Assembly (NCBI GenBank): GCA_963809385.1
Contig: CAWEJL010000010.1
Coordinates: 6,566-70,565, forward strand
Direction: 5' to 3'
DNA length: 64,000 nt
DNA from: JAKAIY01 sp963809385
GTDB lineage: Bacteria; Chloroflexota; Ktedonobacteria; Ktedonobacterales; JADMIN01
The notes under the pieces were generated by a model. That model did no database searches. It was not told the origin of the DNA and saw only the letters and a program-made list of their open reading frames with translations. Shown here in pieces: positions 28,695 to 38,210 of this stretch (its first letter is position 1; each line of letters starts with the position of its first letter). Both the position numbers and the translations under genes were made by a program.

Positions 28695-31600
28695 GTGGCG
28701 CTTAAGGATAAGATCGAGGTCTGGGGAAAAGACCTGATTGATATGAGCAAGCGAAACACGCTGCTCTACTATCACGTATCTGGAAACCGCCCCTCAGGGT
28801 TATCGCTCATCAACGCAAACGCCGCGTCACTCTTCCAGATGCTTGTGCAAGCGGGAAAAGCCATCGAGCAATCGAGTTTGCGGCTCCCCGATCCGGCGAA
28901 TGATCCTATCCCCATGCGGCGGCTCGAACGCCTTCGCATACAGGCGCGCGACGACATGAAGGAAGGCGGCGTCCAAACACTCTACATGGTCTTCGGCATG
29001 CTTGACTGGGCAGAGGTCGCGTATAGCGATGAGCGGTTTATCTCACCGCTCATCCTCGTTCCGGTAACAATTCAACGAATGACCAGGGGCGATTATGTCC
29101 TTGCGGCTACTGATGATGAAACCATTGAAATTAATCCATCATTGCGTGAAAAACTATGGCATGATTTTCACATTTCACTGCCCACCTGGCAGGAGCTCAT
29201 CGCTCCACCAAACGTGGAATATACCGGTGAAGATGGCTCAGAAGCGGGCGCCCCGCCACAACGCTCCCCAGCGAAATCAACGAGCCAACCCCTTATCCCT
29301 TCGCTCGCCGAGGCGCTGGCGCGCATCCAGAGCGCGCTCCAGGGCCTGCCAGAGTACACCAGCGCGAAATGGGCGATCACGCCGGATGCGAATATAGGCC
29401 GCTTTTCGTTCTCCAAGCTAGTCATGCGAGAGGACTTGCAGCGCAACCAGGAAGCGGCGCTAACGCATCCAATCCTGCGCCGGATAGCGGGCGAGCACGG
29501 CGCGTTGCGTGAGCCCAGGGGGCTCGTTCCCGCAGACCATCTCGATGAGCGCGTCCATCCCCGTGACACGCTGGCGATTCTGGACGCGGATTCGAGCCAG
29601 GAGGAAGCGATACAGGCGGCGATCGCTGGCCAGAGCTTCGTGTTGCAGGGACCGCCAGGCACAGGCAAGAGCCAGACCATCGCCAACATCATCGCGGAAA
29701 CGCTGGCGCGTGGGCAAGAAGGTGCTGTTTGTTAGCGAGAAGATGGCCGCGCTCGACGTGGTGCGCAAGCGGCTCGACGCGGCAGGTCTGGGCGAGTTTC
29801 TGCTTGATCTCCACGACGCCAAGCGCAACAAAAAAGACTTCATCAGCGAGTTACAGATAGCTGTCAGGCAGGCGCGCGTCCAGCCAACTCATCAGACGGA
29901 AGCTCAGTGGGAGCGACAATCGGCCGAACTGGAGCGCCGCCGGACACAATTGAACGCCTATGTGAACGAGCTCCATACGCCACGCTTCGCCTTACAGATC
30001 AGCGCCTTCGAAGCGCATGGCCGGCGCGCGAATCTGGCGAGCGCGTCCGCCAGCGACGCGCCGCTCGACGACGTCACACAGATGACATCCAGCGCCCTGA
30101 ATGATCGGCGCGACGCGCTGCAAGCCCTGCTGGATTACACAGATGTCCTCGACAGCTACACGACCCATCCGTGGCGCACGACGCCATTGACCAGCTTGAG
30201 CGGCGAGCAGGCCAGCGCGCTCGAATATCACTTCGATCTGCTGTCTAAGGCGCTCGGTCACGCCAGCGAAGTATTCACAGAACTCGGCCACTCCCTCGGT
30301 GAGGATGCGCCAGTGACGCTGCAGTGGGCGGATTACGCGCTCGACCGCGCGCGCCTCGCCCTGACCAGCCCAATGCCGCCGCGTCACTGGCTTGACCCGT
30401 CGCGCGCCGCGCAGCTCACGACCCTGCTCCAGCAAGGCGCAGCAGCCGCCAGCGCGTATTTTGAAGCCCACAAACGCCTGGACGGACGGTATCAGAACAC
30501 GATCTATGCGCTCGATCACAAGGCGCTGCTGGAGGCTCTCACGGAGGCGCCCAAGCCCACGCTGCCGGTGATCCAGACACGCGCAGGCGAGGATGGGCGC
30601 AACACGATCCTGCGAGAGCGCGCCGCGCTGGACAGCCACTTGCGCACGTGTGCACCCCTTCTTCCCGCCATCAGCGCATCAGCAGCGGCGGGGGCGAAGC
30701 TGCTGGGCGAGCCGGAGCCCGCGACTGCTGGGGCTGCGCGCGCCCTCGCGGAGATGGCGATGCTCGTCGCGACCTCGCCCACGCCTCCGAAGACCTGGCT
30801 GGACCCAGATGACTACGTCGTAACGCGCATCGCCATGCTGGAGGCGGCCGAGCGGGCGGAGTGGGCCCGTCAGGCGCGCGCGGACCTTGAGAAACGGTAT
30901 TCTGCGTCGTTCTTTACTGCTGATCTCAGCGCCATCTCGACCCGCTTCCGCGAACGCTATACCTCGATGTTGCGCTTCCTGAACCCGCAATACTACTTCG
31001 ACTGCCGGGCGCTCAGCCAGCTTGCGCTGCCAGGCGCGACGATCACGCGGCGCGAGCTCGGCGAGGATGCGCTGACAATCGCGCGGCTTCACGAGTACGA
31101 CCAGTGGCGGGAGGAGCGCCAGACCGATCACGCGCGTATATTGGGCCGCTATTTTCTGCGCGATCAGACCGACTGGGCGCGCGTGCGCGAGATGATTACG
31201 TGGGCGGACAGCTTCCATGATATGTATGGAGGGCTGCCAGCGACCGAGGTCACCATTCGTCTAATCACAGGGCCAGCCACGGAGCGCGCGCCGCTCGCGA
31301 GCGTATCGCGGACGCTCACCAACCAGGTACGGCAATGGGATAGCGAGCGCGCGTGGATAGAGCGAACGCTGGTCACCAGCCACCTCGTCGAAGGCTACGA
31401 TGATCTGGACGGCGCGCCCGTGGCCGCAATCGCGCACGCGCTGGGAAGCCTTCACACCACGCTCGCTGGCTTTTGGCAAGCGGTGGATACACTCAACACG
31501 ACCGCGCGTGGCGCCCCTCCGCAAACATACAGCCTGATGACGCAAGACCTGGGGGAGGCGCACACAGCGCATGCCTACACCACATGGCTCGCGGAGCGCG

Positions 31601-33813
31601 GCGATGAGTTGCGGCGCCAGCTTCATGACCGCTTCCAGGATGTGCGGACCGACTGGCCAGCCGCTATCGCGCACCTGGAATGGACGGCTCGCTTCATCGC
31701 GCTGTACCCTAAGGGTGTTCCCGCGGCGCTCGCGGCCTGGACGACGACGATTCCCAATGTCCCGAATCCTGAGCGCGATCCATTCACCATCCAGGCGAAC
31801 GTTCGGAGAACGCTTGAGCAGGCCAGCCAGGCGCTCGCGGCCATCTCCGCGGAGACGCCGCATGTCACCACCGCGATCTCGCTCGATAGGTTCGCTGGCG
31901 GCGACCAGCCTTTCGACCGCACACCGCTGCTCCAGTTACGTGAGCGTACAGACACACTGCGCGCCAGCCTGCCATTGCTCAAACGCTGGGTGGACTGCGG
32001 GGAGGCGATCGAGCGCTGCCAGCAGCTTGGCATGGGGCCGCTCGTGAGCGCCGCTCTGCGCAGTCAGCCTTTCCCGCGCGATATCATTCACATCTTCGAG
32101 CGACGTTTCTATACGCTCTGGCTCGACGCCGCGCGACGGGAGTCGCCAGCGCTGACACGCTTCTCAGGTGACATACAGGCCACCGCGATCAAGAACTTCC
32201 GCGAGATCGACAAGGAGCATATCGAACTGGCTCACGCCCGGCTGGTCAACAATCTGAGCCGCCAGCGCTATAACGCGTACATTCGCGCCACTCCCAGCGC
32301 CAACGGTTCCGCCTCATCTGGCTTCTCCTCCAGCCCCAACGACCGGGATTTCGCGCGCGTCTACGGGCAATTGACACGTGAGGCGGAGAAAAAACGCCAT
32401 TCGTCCATTCGCGATATCGTCCTCCGCACCGGCTCCGCGCTGATCGAGCTCAAGCCCTGCTGGATGATGAGCCCCCTGAGCGTGAGTCAGTTCATTGAGA
32501 CCGCTGAACCGATTTTCGATCTGGTGATATTCGATGAAGCCTCGCAGGTGTTGACCGAGGACGCGATCTGCGCGATTCTGCGCGGCAAGCAGCTGATTGT
32601 GGTCGGCGATGACAAGCAGCTCCCACCAACCAGCTTCTTCGCCAAAACACTCAGCGACTCGGATGATGACGATGAGGAGGACAGTGACAGCGCGGAACAG
32701 CAGCGGACGGAGAGTATTCTCAAGGAACTCATGGCCGCGAACTTCTCCCCGCGCGCGCTGAAGTGGCATTATCGCAGCCGCCATGAGTCTCTGATCGCAT
32801 TCTCGAACAGCGAATTCTATGGCGACCAGCTAATCACATTCCCCGGCCCTGAGCGCCACCATCGCGATGGCGTCAAGTTCGTTTACGTCGCGGATGGCGT
32901 CTATGACCGCAGCGGCTCGCGGACGAACCGGCGGGAAGCGGAGCGCCTTGTGGATGAGTTGATCGAGACGGTCAGGCGCGACAAGAAATCCTCAATTGGT
33001 GTCGTGGCGATGAGCGGAGCACAGCAGGCGGCGATACGCGAGGCGCTCGATAACCGGTTCAGATCACATCCCGAGCTTGCCTATCTGCGCGACAGGTTCA
33101 ATGAGGATTCAGATGCTGAAGACGCCTTCTTCGTCAAGAACCTGGAGTCGGTGCAAGGCGACGAACGTGACATCATCGTGCTCAGCGTGGGCTACGGTAA
33201 GGACAAGACCGGCAGGCTCTACACGAACTTCGGTCCGATCAACAAGCCCGGCGGTGAACGCCGTCTCAACGTCGCGGTGACACGCGCGCGCCAGCGCATG
33301 ATCGTTGTCAGCTCGATCCACGCGAGCGATCTGCCACCGACTCTGACCAGCCTGGGCTCCAAAACCTTCCGGCGCTATCTGGACTTCGCTGAGCGCGGGC
33401 CAGCGGCGCTGCGCGACGACCCAACCAGCGCCACGGAAGCCGGGCCGCTACGCTTTGACTCTCCATTTGAGATAGCGGTCTACGATGCGCTGAAGGCGCG
33501 CGGCCTTCAGGTTGACACGCAGGTTGGCTGTTCTGGCTACCGCATTGATCTGGCGATACGCGACGATCAACAGCCTGACCGCTATCTGCTGGGCGTCGAG
33601 TGCGATGGGGCCACCTATCATTCCTCGAAGACCGCGCGCGACCGGGACCGGTTGCGACAGGCGCATCTCGAAGGACTGGGCTGGCATATCCATCGCATCT
33701 GGTCCTCAGACTGGGTGGCGGACCCCGACCGCGAAATCAGTAAAACGCTCGAATCGCTCGCCCACGCGCGCATGCGGACTCCTGTCGGACAGACCACCCA
33801 GGAGGTCAGCTAG
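28695..33813 (+). CDS. DUF4011 superfamily I helicase with C-terminal endonuclease-like domain, frameshifted
   Basis: About 1,706 residues. An N-terminal DUF4011-type region (KDLIDMSKRNTLLYYHVS, then SPLILVPVTIQR) leads into a split superfamily I helicase: Walker A GPPGTGKSQTIANI, VLFVSEKMAALDVVRKRL, a ~900-residue alpha-helical insert, Walker B FDEASQVL, GDDKQLPPTSFF, HYRSRHESLIAFSN, QGDERDIIVLSVGYG and NVAVTRARQRM. The C-terminal ~110 residues form a restriction-endonuclease-like fold (FEIAVYDAL, GYRIDLAI, LGVECDGATYHSSKTARDRDRLRQ, GWHIHRIWSSDW). One indel at about 29705-29715 follows Walker A. The architecture matches single-gene defence proteins described as DUF4011-helicase-Vsr (Hhe). 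No other defence gene is adjacent. Confidence 0.85.
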
Positions 33814-33909
33814 CGCCTCGCGCGCCGCTCATTCGCCACAACTACGCTCCGACGCGTTATACTTGAACTCTGCCAGGCGAAAGTAGCCAACAGAGCGAGA
33901 GGAACGCGT

Positions 33910-35373
33910 GTGACCAGCGGAGACGGGCCGGAGCGGCGGGCGGGCGCCAGTGGTGAAGGCGTCGTGAAGCGCGACCCGTATACGGCGCTACGCTTCCCCG
34001 ACTTCCGCTACCTGATGGGCGGGGTGCTCCTGGCTACGCTGGGCGAGCAGATGCTGACCATCGCCATCGGTTGGGAAATCTACGCGCGGACGCATCAGGC
34101 GGTGATGCTGGGTTACGTCGGGCTAGCGCAGTTCGCCCCGGTGCTGCTGCTCTCGCTGGTGGCCGGACACGCCGCCGACCGTTTCGACCGCCGCCACGTC
34201 GTGATGTTGAGCCAGAGCCTCATGGCGCTGACCTCTCTCGGGCTGGCGGCGCTATCACTGACTCACGGTCCCGTCGTGCTGATCTATCTGCTACTGGCGG
34301 CGCGCGGCGTGGCTGACGGATTCAATGTCGCCGCGTCGGGCGCGCTGCCCCCGCAGACCGTTCCCGCCAGCGCCTTCGAGAACGCAGCCTCGTGGAGCAG
34401 CAGCCTCTGGCAGCTTGCCGCGATCAGTGGCCCGGCGCTGGGTGGCATCATCATCGCCGCGCGCGGCAGCGCCACGCCGGTCTACTTCTTCGACGCGCTG
34501 GCGGGCGTCGCCAGCATCCTGCTCATCTCGCGCATCCGCGGCAAGCAGGAGACGCGCTCAGGCGAGCGCATGACGCTTAGCGGGCTGATGGGCGGTGTGC
34601 GCTTCATCTGGCGCACGCCGATCATCCTGGCGGCGATCACACTCGATATGGTGGCCGTGCTGCTCGGCGGCGCGACCACCCTGCTGCCGATCTACGCCAG
34701 CGACATCCTGCGCGTCGGCGCGGCGGGCCTGGGCCTGATGGCCGCCGCGCCCAGCATCGGCGCGCTGCTGATGGCCACCGCCCAGGCCTACCTGCCGCCC
34801 TACCGTCGAGCGGGGCGCACGCTGCTGCTGGCGGTGGCGGGATTTGGCGCCGTCACCATCGTCTTCGGCGTCTCGCGCTCGTTCCCGCTCTCGCTGGCGA
34901 TGCTCTTCGCCCTCGGCGCGTTCGACAATATCAGCGTCGTCATCCGTAAGACACTGATGCTGACCCGCGTGCCGGATGAGCTACGCGGACGCCTCTCGGC
35001 GGTCAACAATGTCTTCGTCGGCTCGTCGAACCAGCTTGGTGGCTTTGAGTCGGGCGTGACAGCGCAACTCCTCGGCCCGCCGCTAGCGGTGGCGCTGGGC
35101 GGCGCGGGCTCTATCCTGGCGGTCGGCGCCATCGCGCGCGCCTGGCCGGAGTTGTGGCGCATGGGCAGCCTCACCGTGCGGCTGGATGCGCCACACAGTG
35201 AGGCGAGCGCTGAAAGTCGCGGAGACGGCTCAGGTCAGCGGGTAGCCGCTGGCCACCAGCATCAGGCCGATCATACTGGACAGCGTGTCGCTCGCCGGGA
35301 ACAGCGCCGCACGCGCGATGTTCCCCGGCCAGCCTACGCGCCCCAGCGGGGTGCGCGCCGGAAAACCCGATAA
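33910..35373 (+). CDS. MFS transporter, EntS-like; C-terminal extension suspect
   Basis: A major facilitator of about 420 core residues with twelve membrane segments. It starts with FRYLMGGVLLATLGEQMLTIAIGWEIYART, as in the EntS/tetracycline-exporter-like family, and has the loop motif GHAADRFDRRHVV between helices 2 and 3. The substrate cannot be read from sequence. The start is GTG at 33910 (GAGAGGAA upstream), with another GTG at 33964. The final ~65 residues (after SLTVRLDAPHS) are hydrophilic, lack family similarity and overlap an opposite-strand gene remnant. A one-base indel near 35190 would give a natural stop at 35199 or 35211. Confidence 0.85.
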   Translation: MTSGDGPERRAGASGEGVVKRDPYTALRFPDFRYLMGGVLLATLGEQMLTIAIGWEIYARTHQAVMLGYVGLAQFAPVLLLSLVAGHAADRFDRRHVVMLSQSLMALTSLGLAALSLTHGPVVLIYLLLAARGVADGFNVAASGALPPQTVPASAFENAASWSSSLWQLAAISGPALGGIIIAARGSATPVYFFDALAGVASILLISRIRGKQETRSGERMTLSGLMGGVRFIWRTPIILAAITLDMVAVLLGGATTLLPIYASDILRVGAAGLGLMAAAPSIGALLMATAQAYLPPYRRAGRTLLLAVAGFGAVTIVFGVSRSFPLSLAMLFALGAFDNISVVIRKTLMLTRVPDELRGRLSAVNNVFVGSSNQLGGFESGVTAQLLGPPLAVALGGAGSILAVGAIARAWPELWRMGSLTVRLDAPHSEASAESRGDGSGQRVAAGHQHQADHTGQRVARREQRRTRDVPRPAYAPQRGARRKTR

Positions 35374-35395
35374 GGCGAGCTGACGGATCCCGCCA
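35230..35395 (-). pseudogene. Short-chain dehydrogenase C-terminal remnant
   Basis: The minus-strand frame reads PLGRVGWPGNIARAALFPAS, then DTLSSMIGLMLVASGYPLT and a stop. This matches the C-terminal pattern of SDR enzymes (PLGRxGxPEDIAxAxLFLASDxSSxITGxxLxVDGG) with several conserved residues lost. No catalytic part lies upstream. A similar tail remnant is at 40416-40530, so the two bracket the formate dehydrogenase operon. Confidence 0.5.
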
Positions 35396-35455
35396 CCTCG
35401 CATCCCAGGCCGCGCAGGCGGCCTTCGCGGCCCGCAGGGCGAGCGGAGCGAAGCG

Positions 35456-35484
35456 CCCCAGCGGGTTCGGGGTTCCCGCTGGGG
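35456..35484 (-). terminator. Hairpin downstream of the formate dehydrogenase operon
   Basis: CCCCAGCGGG (35456-35465) pairs with CCCGCTGGGG (35475-35484), about 50 bases after the last stop on the minus strand. A second small hairpin (GCGGGTTTACCCGC) lies at 35493-35506. The U-tract is missing. Confidence 0.5.
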
Positions 35485-35530
35485 CCCCTAGCCGCGGGTT
35501 TACCCGCCGGGCCTCCTCACGCCACACCGC

Positions 35531-36413
35531 TCAGCTCTCCCCATCCGTTCCCGCGAGCGCCTCTTGCCGGCGCCTGCTGCCACCGTGCATATATTCGTAG
35601 CCGAAGCGCCCCTTCACGCAGAGGAAGCCATGCGTCACTGGATTCTCGCGCGGTGATGACACCTTGATGATTTGGTTGTCCTGCACATGCAGCCTGAGCT
35701 CACAGCCAACTCCGCAGTACGAGCAAATGGTATCTACCTGCTTCTGCTGCGCGTCGTCCCAGGTCTCATCGCGGCGCATCTCGAACTCGGTACGGCCCAT
35801 CAGCGCGCCTGTCGGGCAGACCGCCACGCAGTTGCCGCAGTAGACGCACGGTGACTCTCCCAACGGCGCATCGAATCCCGTATCGATGTGCGCGCCGAAG
35901 CCACGGCCAGCGGCGGAAATCGCGAACGTATGCTGCACGTCGGAGCCGCACGCCTCGACACATTTGTAGCAGAGGATGCAACGGGCATAGTCGCGCACGT
36001 AGAGCCTGTTATCGGCGTCCCGTGGCGGCTGCGCGACGGTCGCGCCGCCGCCGTAGCGGTCGGGCTGGGCGTCGTAGCGCGGCGCGAACTTTTCGATCGT
36101 CGACGCCAGACTGGTATCCACCGATGATTGCAGCAGCTCGATCACTCCCTTGCGCGCCCGCCGCACACGCGGCGAATCCGTGGATACCTCCATGCCTTGC
36201 TCAGCGGCGCGCGAACACGAGGGCGACCAGCACGCGGCTGCCCTTTAGCTCCACCACACAGATTCGGCATGCGCTGGGCTGCGTAAGGCTGGGGTCATAG
36301 CAGAGCGTTGGCGTCTCGATACCCGCTGCTGTGATGGCGTCCAGCAGAGTCGCGCCAGAAGGAACCGTGACTGGCTGGCCATCAACCGTCAACGTAACCT
36401 GCTCAGGCATCAT
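35531..36413 (-). CDS. Formate dehydrogenase Fe-S subunit (2Fe-2S, two 4Fe-4S, MGD-type Fe-S), frameshifted
   Basis: Last gene of the operon. It starts with a 2Fe-2S domain (TLCYDPSLTQPSACRICVVEL). After an indel at about 36205-36215 it continues through a HisCys3-type linker region and two 4Fe-4S motifs (CILCYKCVEACGSDVQ, CVYCGNCVAVCPTGAL). It ends with the [4Fe-4S] motif that normally opens the molybdopterin subunit: ICSYCGVGCELRLHV, then GFLCVKGRFGYEYMH. It therefore holds the N-terminal third of a NuoG/FdhA-like alpha subunit as a separate polypeptide, carrying electrons from the active site to the NuoEF pair. ATG at 36410-36413 overlaps the nuoF-like stop. Confidence 0.88.
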
Positions 36414-37657
36414 GACCTCCCACGCCCGCTGGCAGCGGGAATGTGTTGAGGGCGCTCAAGACGGCGCTCGACGCGGTCTGCCCCAGCCCGCAGATCGAGG
36501 CGTCCGTCATCACCGCTCCAAGCTCCCGCAAGAGCGCGACATCGCCAGGCCGGCTGGCGCCCGCCGCCACGCGCTCCAGAATCTCCATCTGCCGTTGTGT
36601 GCCAACACGGCACGGCACGCACTGGCCGCACGACTCCTCAGCGAAGAACTCGGCAAGCTGCCGCGTGACATCCCACATGTCAACGCTCTCATCGAACACG
36701 ACCACCGAGCCAGCGCCAATCGTCAGCCCCAGTGGGGTGAGTGTCCCCGGCAGCAGCGGCGTATCCAGATGCGCACGACGTCATGAACGCGCCCGCCGCG
36801 CCGCCAACCAGCGCCGCTTGCAGCGCGCGGCCACCCGCCACACCACCAGCCAGGTCGAGTAATTCGCGCAGCGTGCCGCCCGTCGCCACCTCATACACGC
36901 CGGGCCGGGTGATATGCCCGCTCAGCGAAAAGAGCTTCGGCCCGGTGAACGTCGGAGCGCCGATCTGCGCGTACGCGTCGCCACCCATCCGCACGATGTG
37001 CGGCACGTTCGCCAGGGTCTCCACATTGTTGATGACCGTCGGTAGGTGGAACGCCCCAGATATGACCGGGAACGGCGGCTTCATGCGCGGCTCGCCGCGT
37101 TTGCCCTCCAGCGAGTTGAAGAGCGCCGTCTCCTCGCCGCAGATGTAGGCGCCGCCGCCGCGCCGCACCTCGATGTCGAAGGACTTGCCGGAGCCCAGCA
37201 CGCTCGCGCCGAGATAGCCACGCGCGCGCGCCGCCTCGACCGCCGCCTGGAAACGCCTGGCGGCGAGCGCGTATTCGCCACGAATGTAGGCGTAACCCTG
37301 GGCGTTACCGATTGTCAGCCCGGCGATGGTCATCGCTTCCACCAGCGCGAACGGGTCCTCTTCAAGGAGCTTACGGTCTTTGAACGCGCCCGGCTCGCTC
37401 TCGTCCGCGTTGAGCACGACATACTTGCGCGCGCCCGGCGCGGCCCGTACCGCTTCCCACTTGCGCCCCATCGGGAAGAGCGCGCCGCCACGACCCATCA
37501 GCCGCGAGCGCGTCATCTGATCGAGCGTCCACTCCGGGCCAGCCTCCACCACACGACGGAGCGCCGCGAAGCCGTCATGCGCCTCGTAGTCCGCGATGCT
37601 GCTTGGGTCCACCACACCACAGCGGGCGAGGAGCAGATTAGGAGTCTGCGCGGCCAT
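36403..37657 (-). CDS. NuoF-like NADH/FMN subunit of formate dehydrogenase, frameshifted
   Basis: Homologue of the 51-kDa subunit that carries FMN, NAD(H) and one 4Fe-4S cluster. Motifs: SRLMGRGGALFPMGRKW (FMN), NADESEPGAFKDR (NADH), YICGEETALFNSLEGKRG, PTVINNVETLANVP and the cluster ligands ESCGQCVPCRVGTQ. The variants GALFPMG and NADESEP differ slightly from the common GAGFPTG and NADEGEP. One indel at about 36770-36780 lies between AAGAFM and SHLDTPLLP. The start overlaps the end of the nuoE-like gene by 20 bases. It lets the complex pass formate electrons to NAD. Confidence 0.92.
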
Positions 37658-38210
37658 GCGTCGCCTCCTTCACGATAGATTCCAGCTGTTCAGGCGTCAC
37701 ATCACGAACCGCCTCTTCACCGGCCAGCAGCGCCGGGGCATGGTCGCACTGGCCCAGGCAGGCGAACCACTCCCATTTCACCTGGCCGTCCGCCGCGGGC
37801 GCGCCAGAGCCAGCGCCCGTAAGCTCCGTCATCCGCCGCCCCAACGCGCTCGCACCATGTAACTGGCACACCACACCCCGGCAGACACGAATCATCGTAC
37901 GCGCGGTGGGCTGGGTTGTGAGCAGCGCGTAGAAGGTTATCACCCCGTAGAGATCGGCGTAGGGAATATGGAGCCGCTGGCTGAGGTAGCGGGTCATCTC
38001 TTGCGACAGCCAACCGGTTTCCGACTGCACATCACGCAAGAGCGGGAGCAGTTGATCGCGCGAGAAGCGCGGATACCGTGGATACCGCGCCAGCACATCA
38101 TCAGCGGCCAGCCGTTCTTCCTCTGACAGTTGCGCCAGAGGAACCTCGGGCAGCCCAAGCTCGACACGGACGCGGCCATTCCCGCTTCGCATGCCATTCG
38201 AGCCGCTCAT
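37638..38210 (-). CDS. NuoE-like 2Fe-2S subunit of formate dehydrogenase
   Basis: A 190-residue 24-kDa-type thioredoxin-fold ferredoxin. The N-terminal helical part reads LLPLLRDVQSETGWLSQEM. The cluster ligands are in CRGVVCQLHG and CLGQCDHAP, giving the usual CxxxxC and CxxxC pattern. ATG overlaps the stop of the catalytic gene (ATGA), and its own end overlaps the nuoF-like start, so all four genes are one tightly coupled operon. Together with the NuoF-like protein it forms the NAD-reducing module. Confidence 0.92.
   Translation of the reverse strand: MSGSNGMRSGNGRVRVELGLPEVPLAQLSEEERLAADDVLARYPRYPRFSRDQLLPLLRDVQSETGWLSQEMTRYLSQRLHIPYADLYGVITFYALLTTQPTARTMIRVCRGVVCQLHGASALGRRMTELTGAGSGAPAADGQVKWEWFACLGQCDHAPALLAGEEAVRDVTPEQLESIVKEATHGRADS

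Noticed and set aside
29700..29720. Programmed frameshift after the helicase Walker A
   Set aside because: No slippery heptamer with a following structure; similar indels occur in many unrelated genes of the window.
35171..35527. Minus-strand open frame after the MFS gene as a real protein
   Set aside because: Only a different frame of this stretch shows an SDR-like tail; this frame is Arg/Ala-rich noise.
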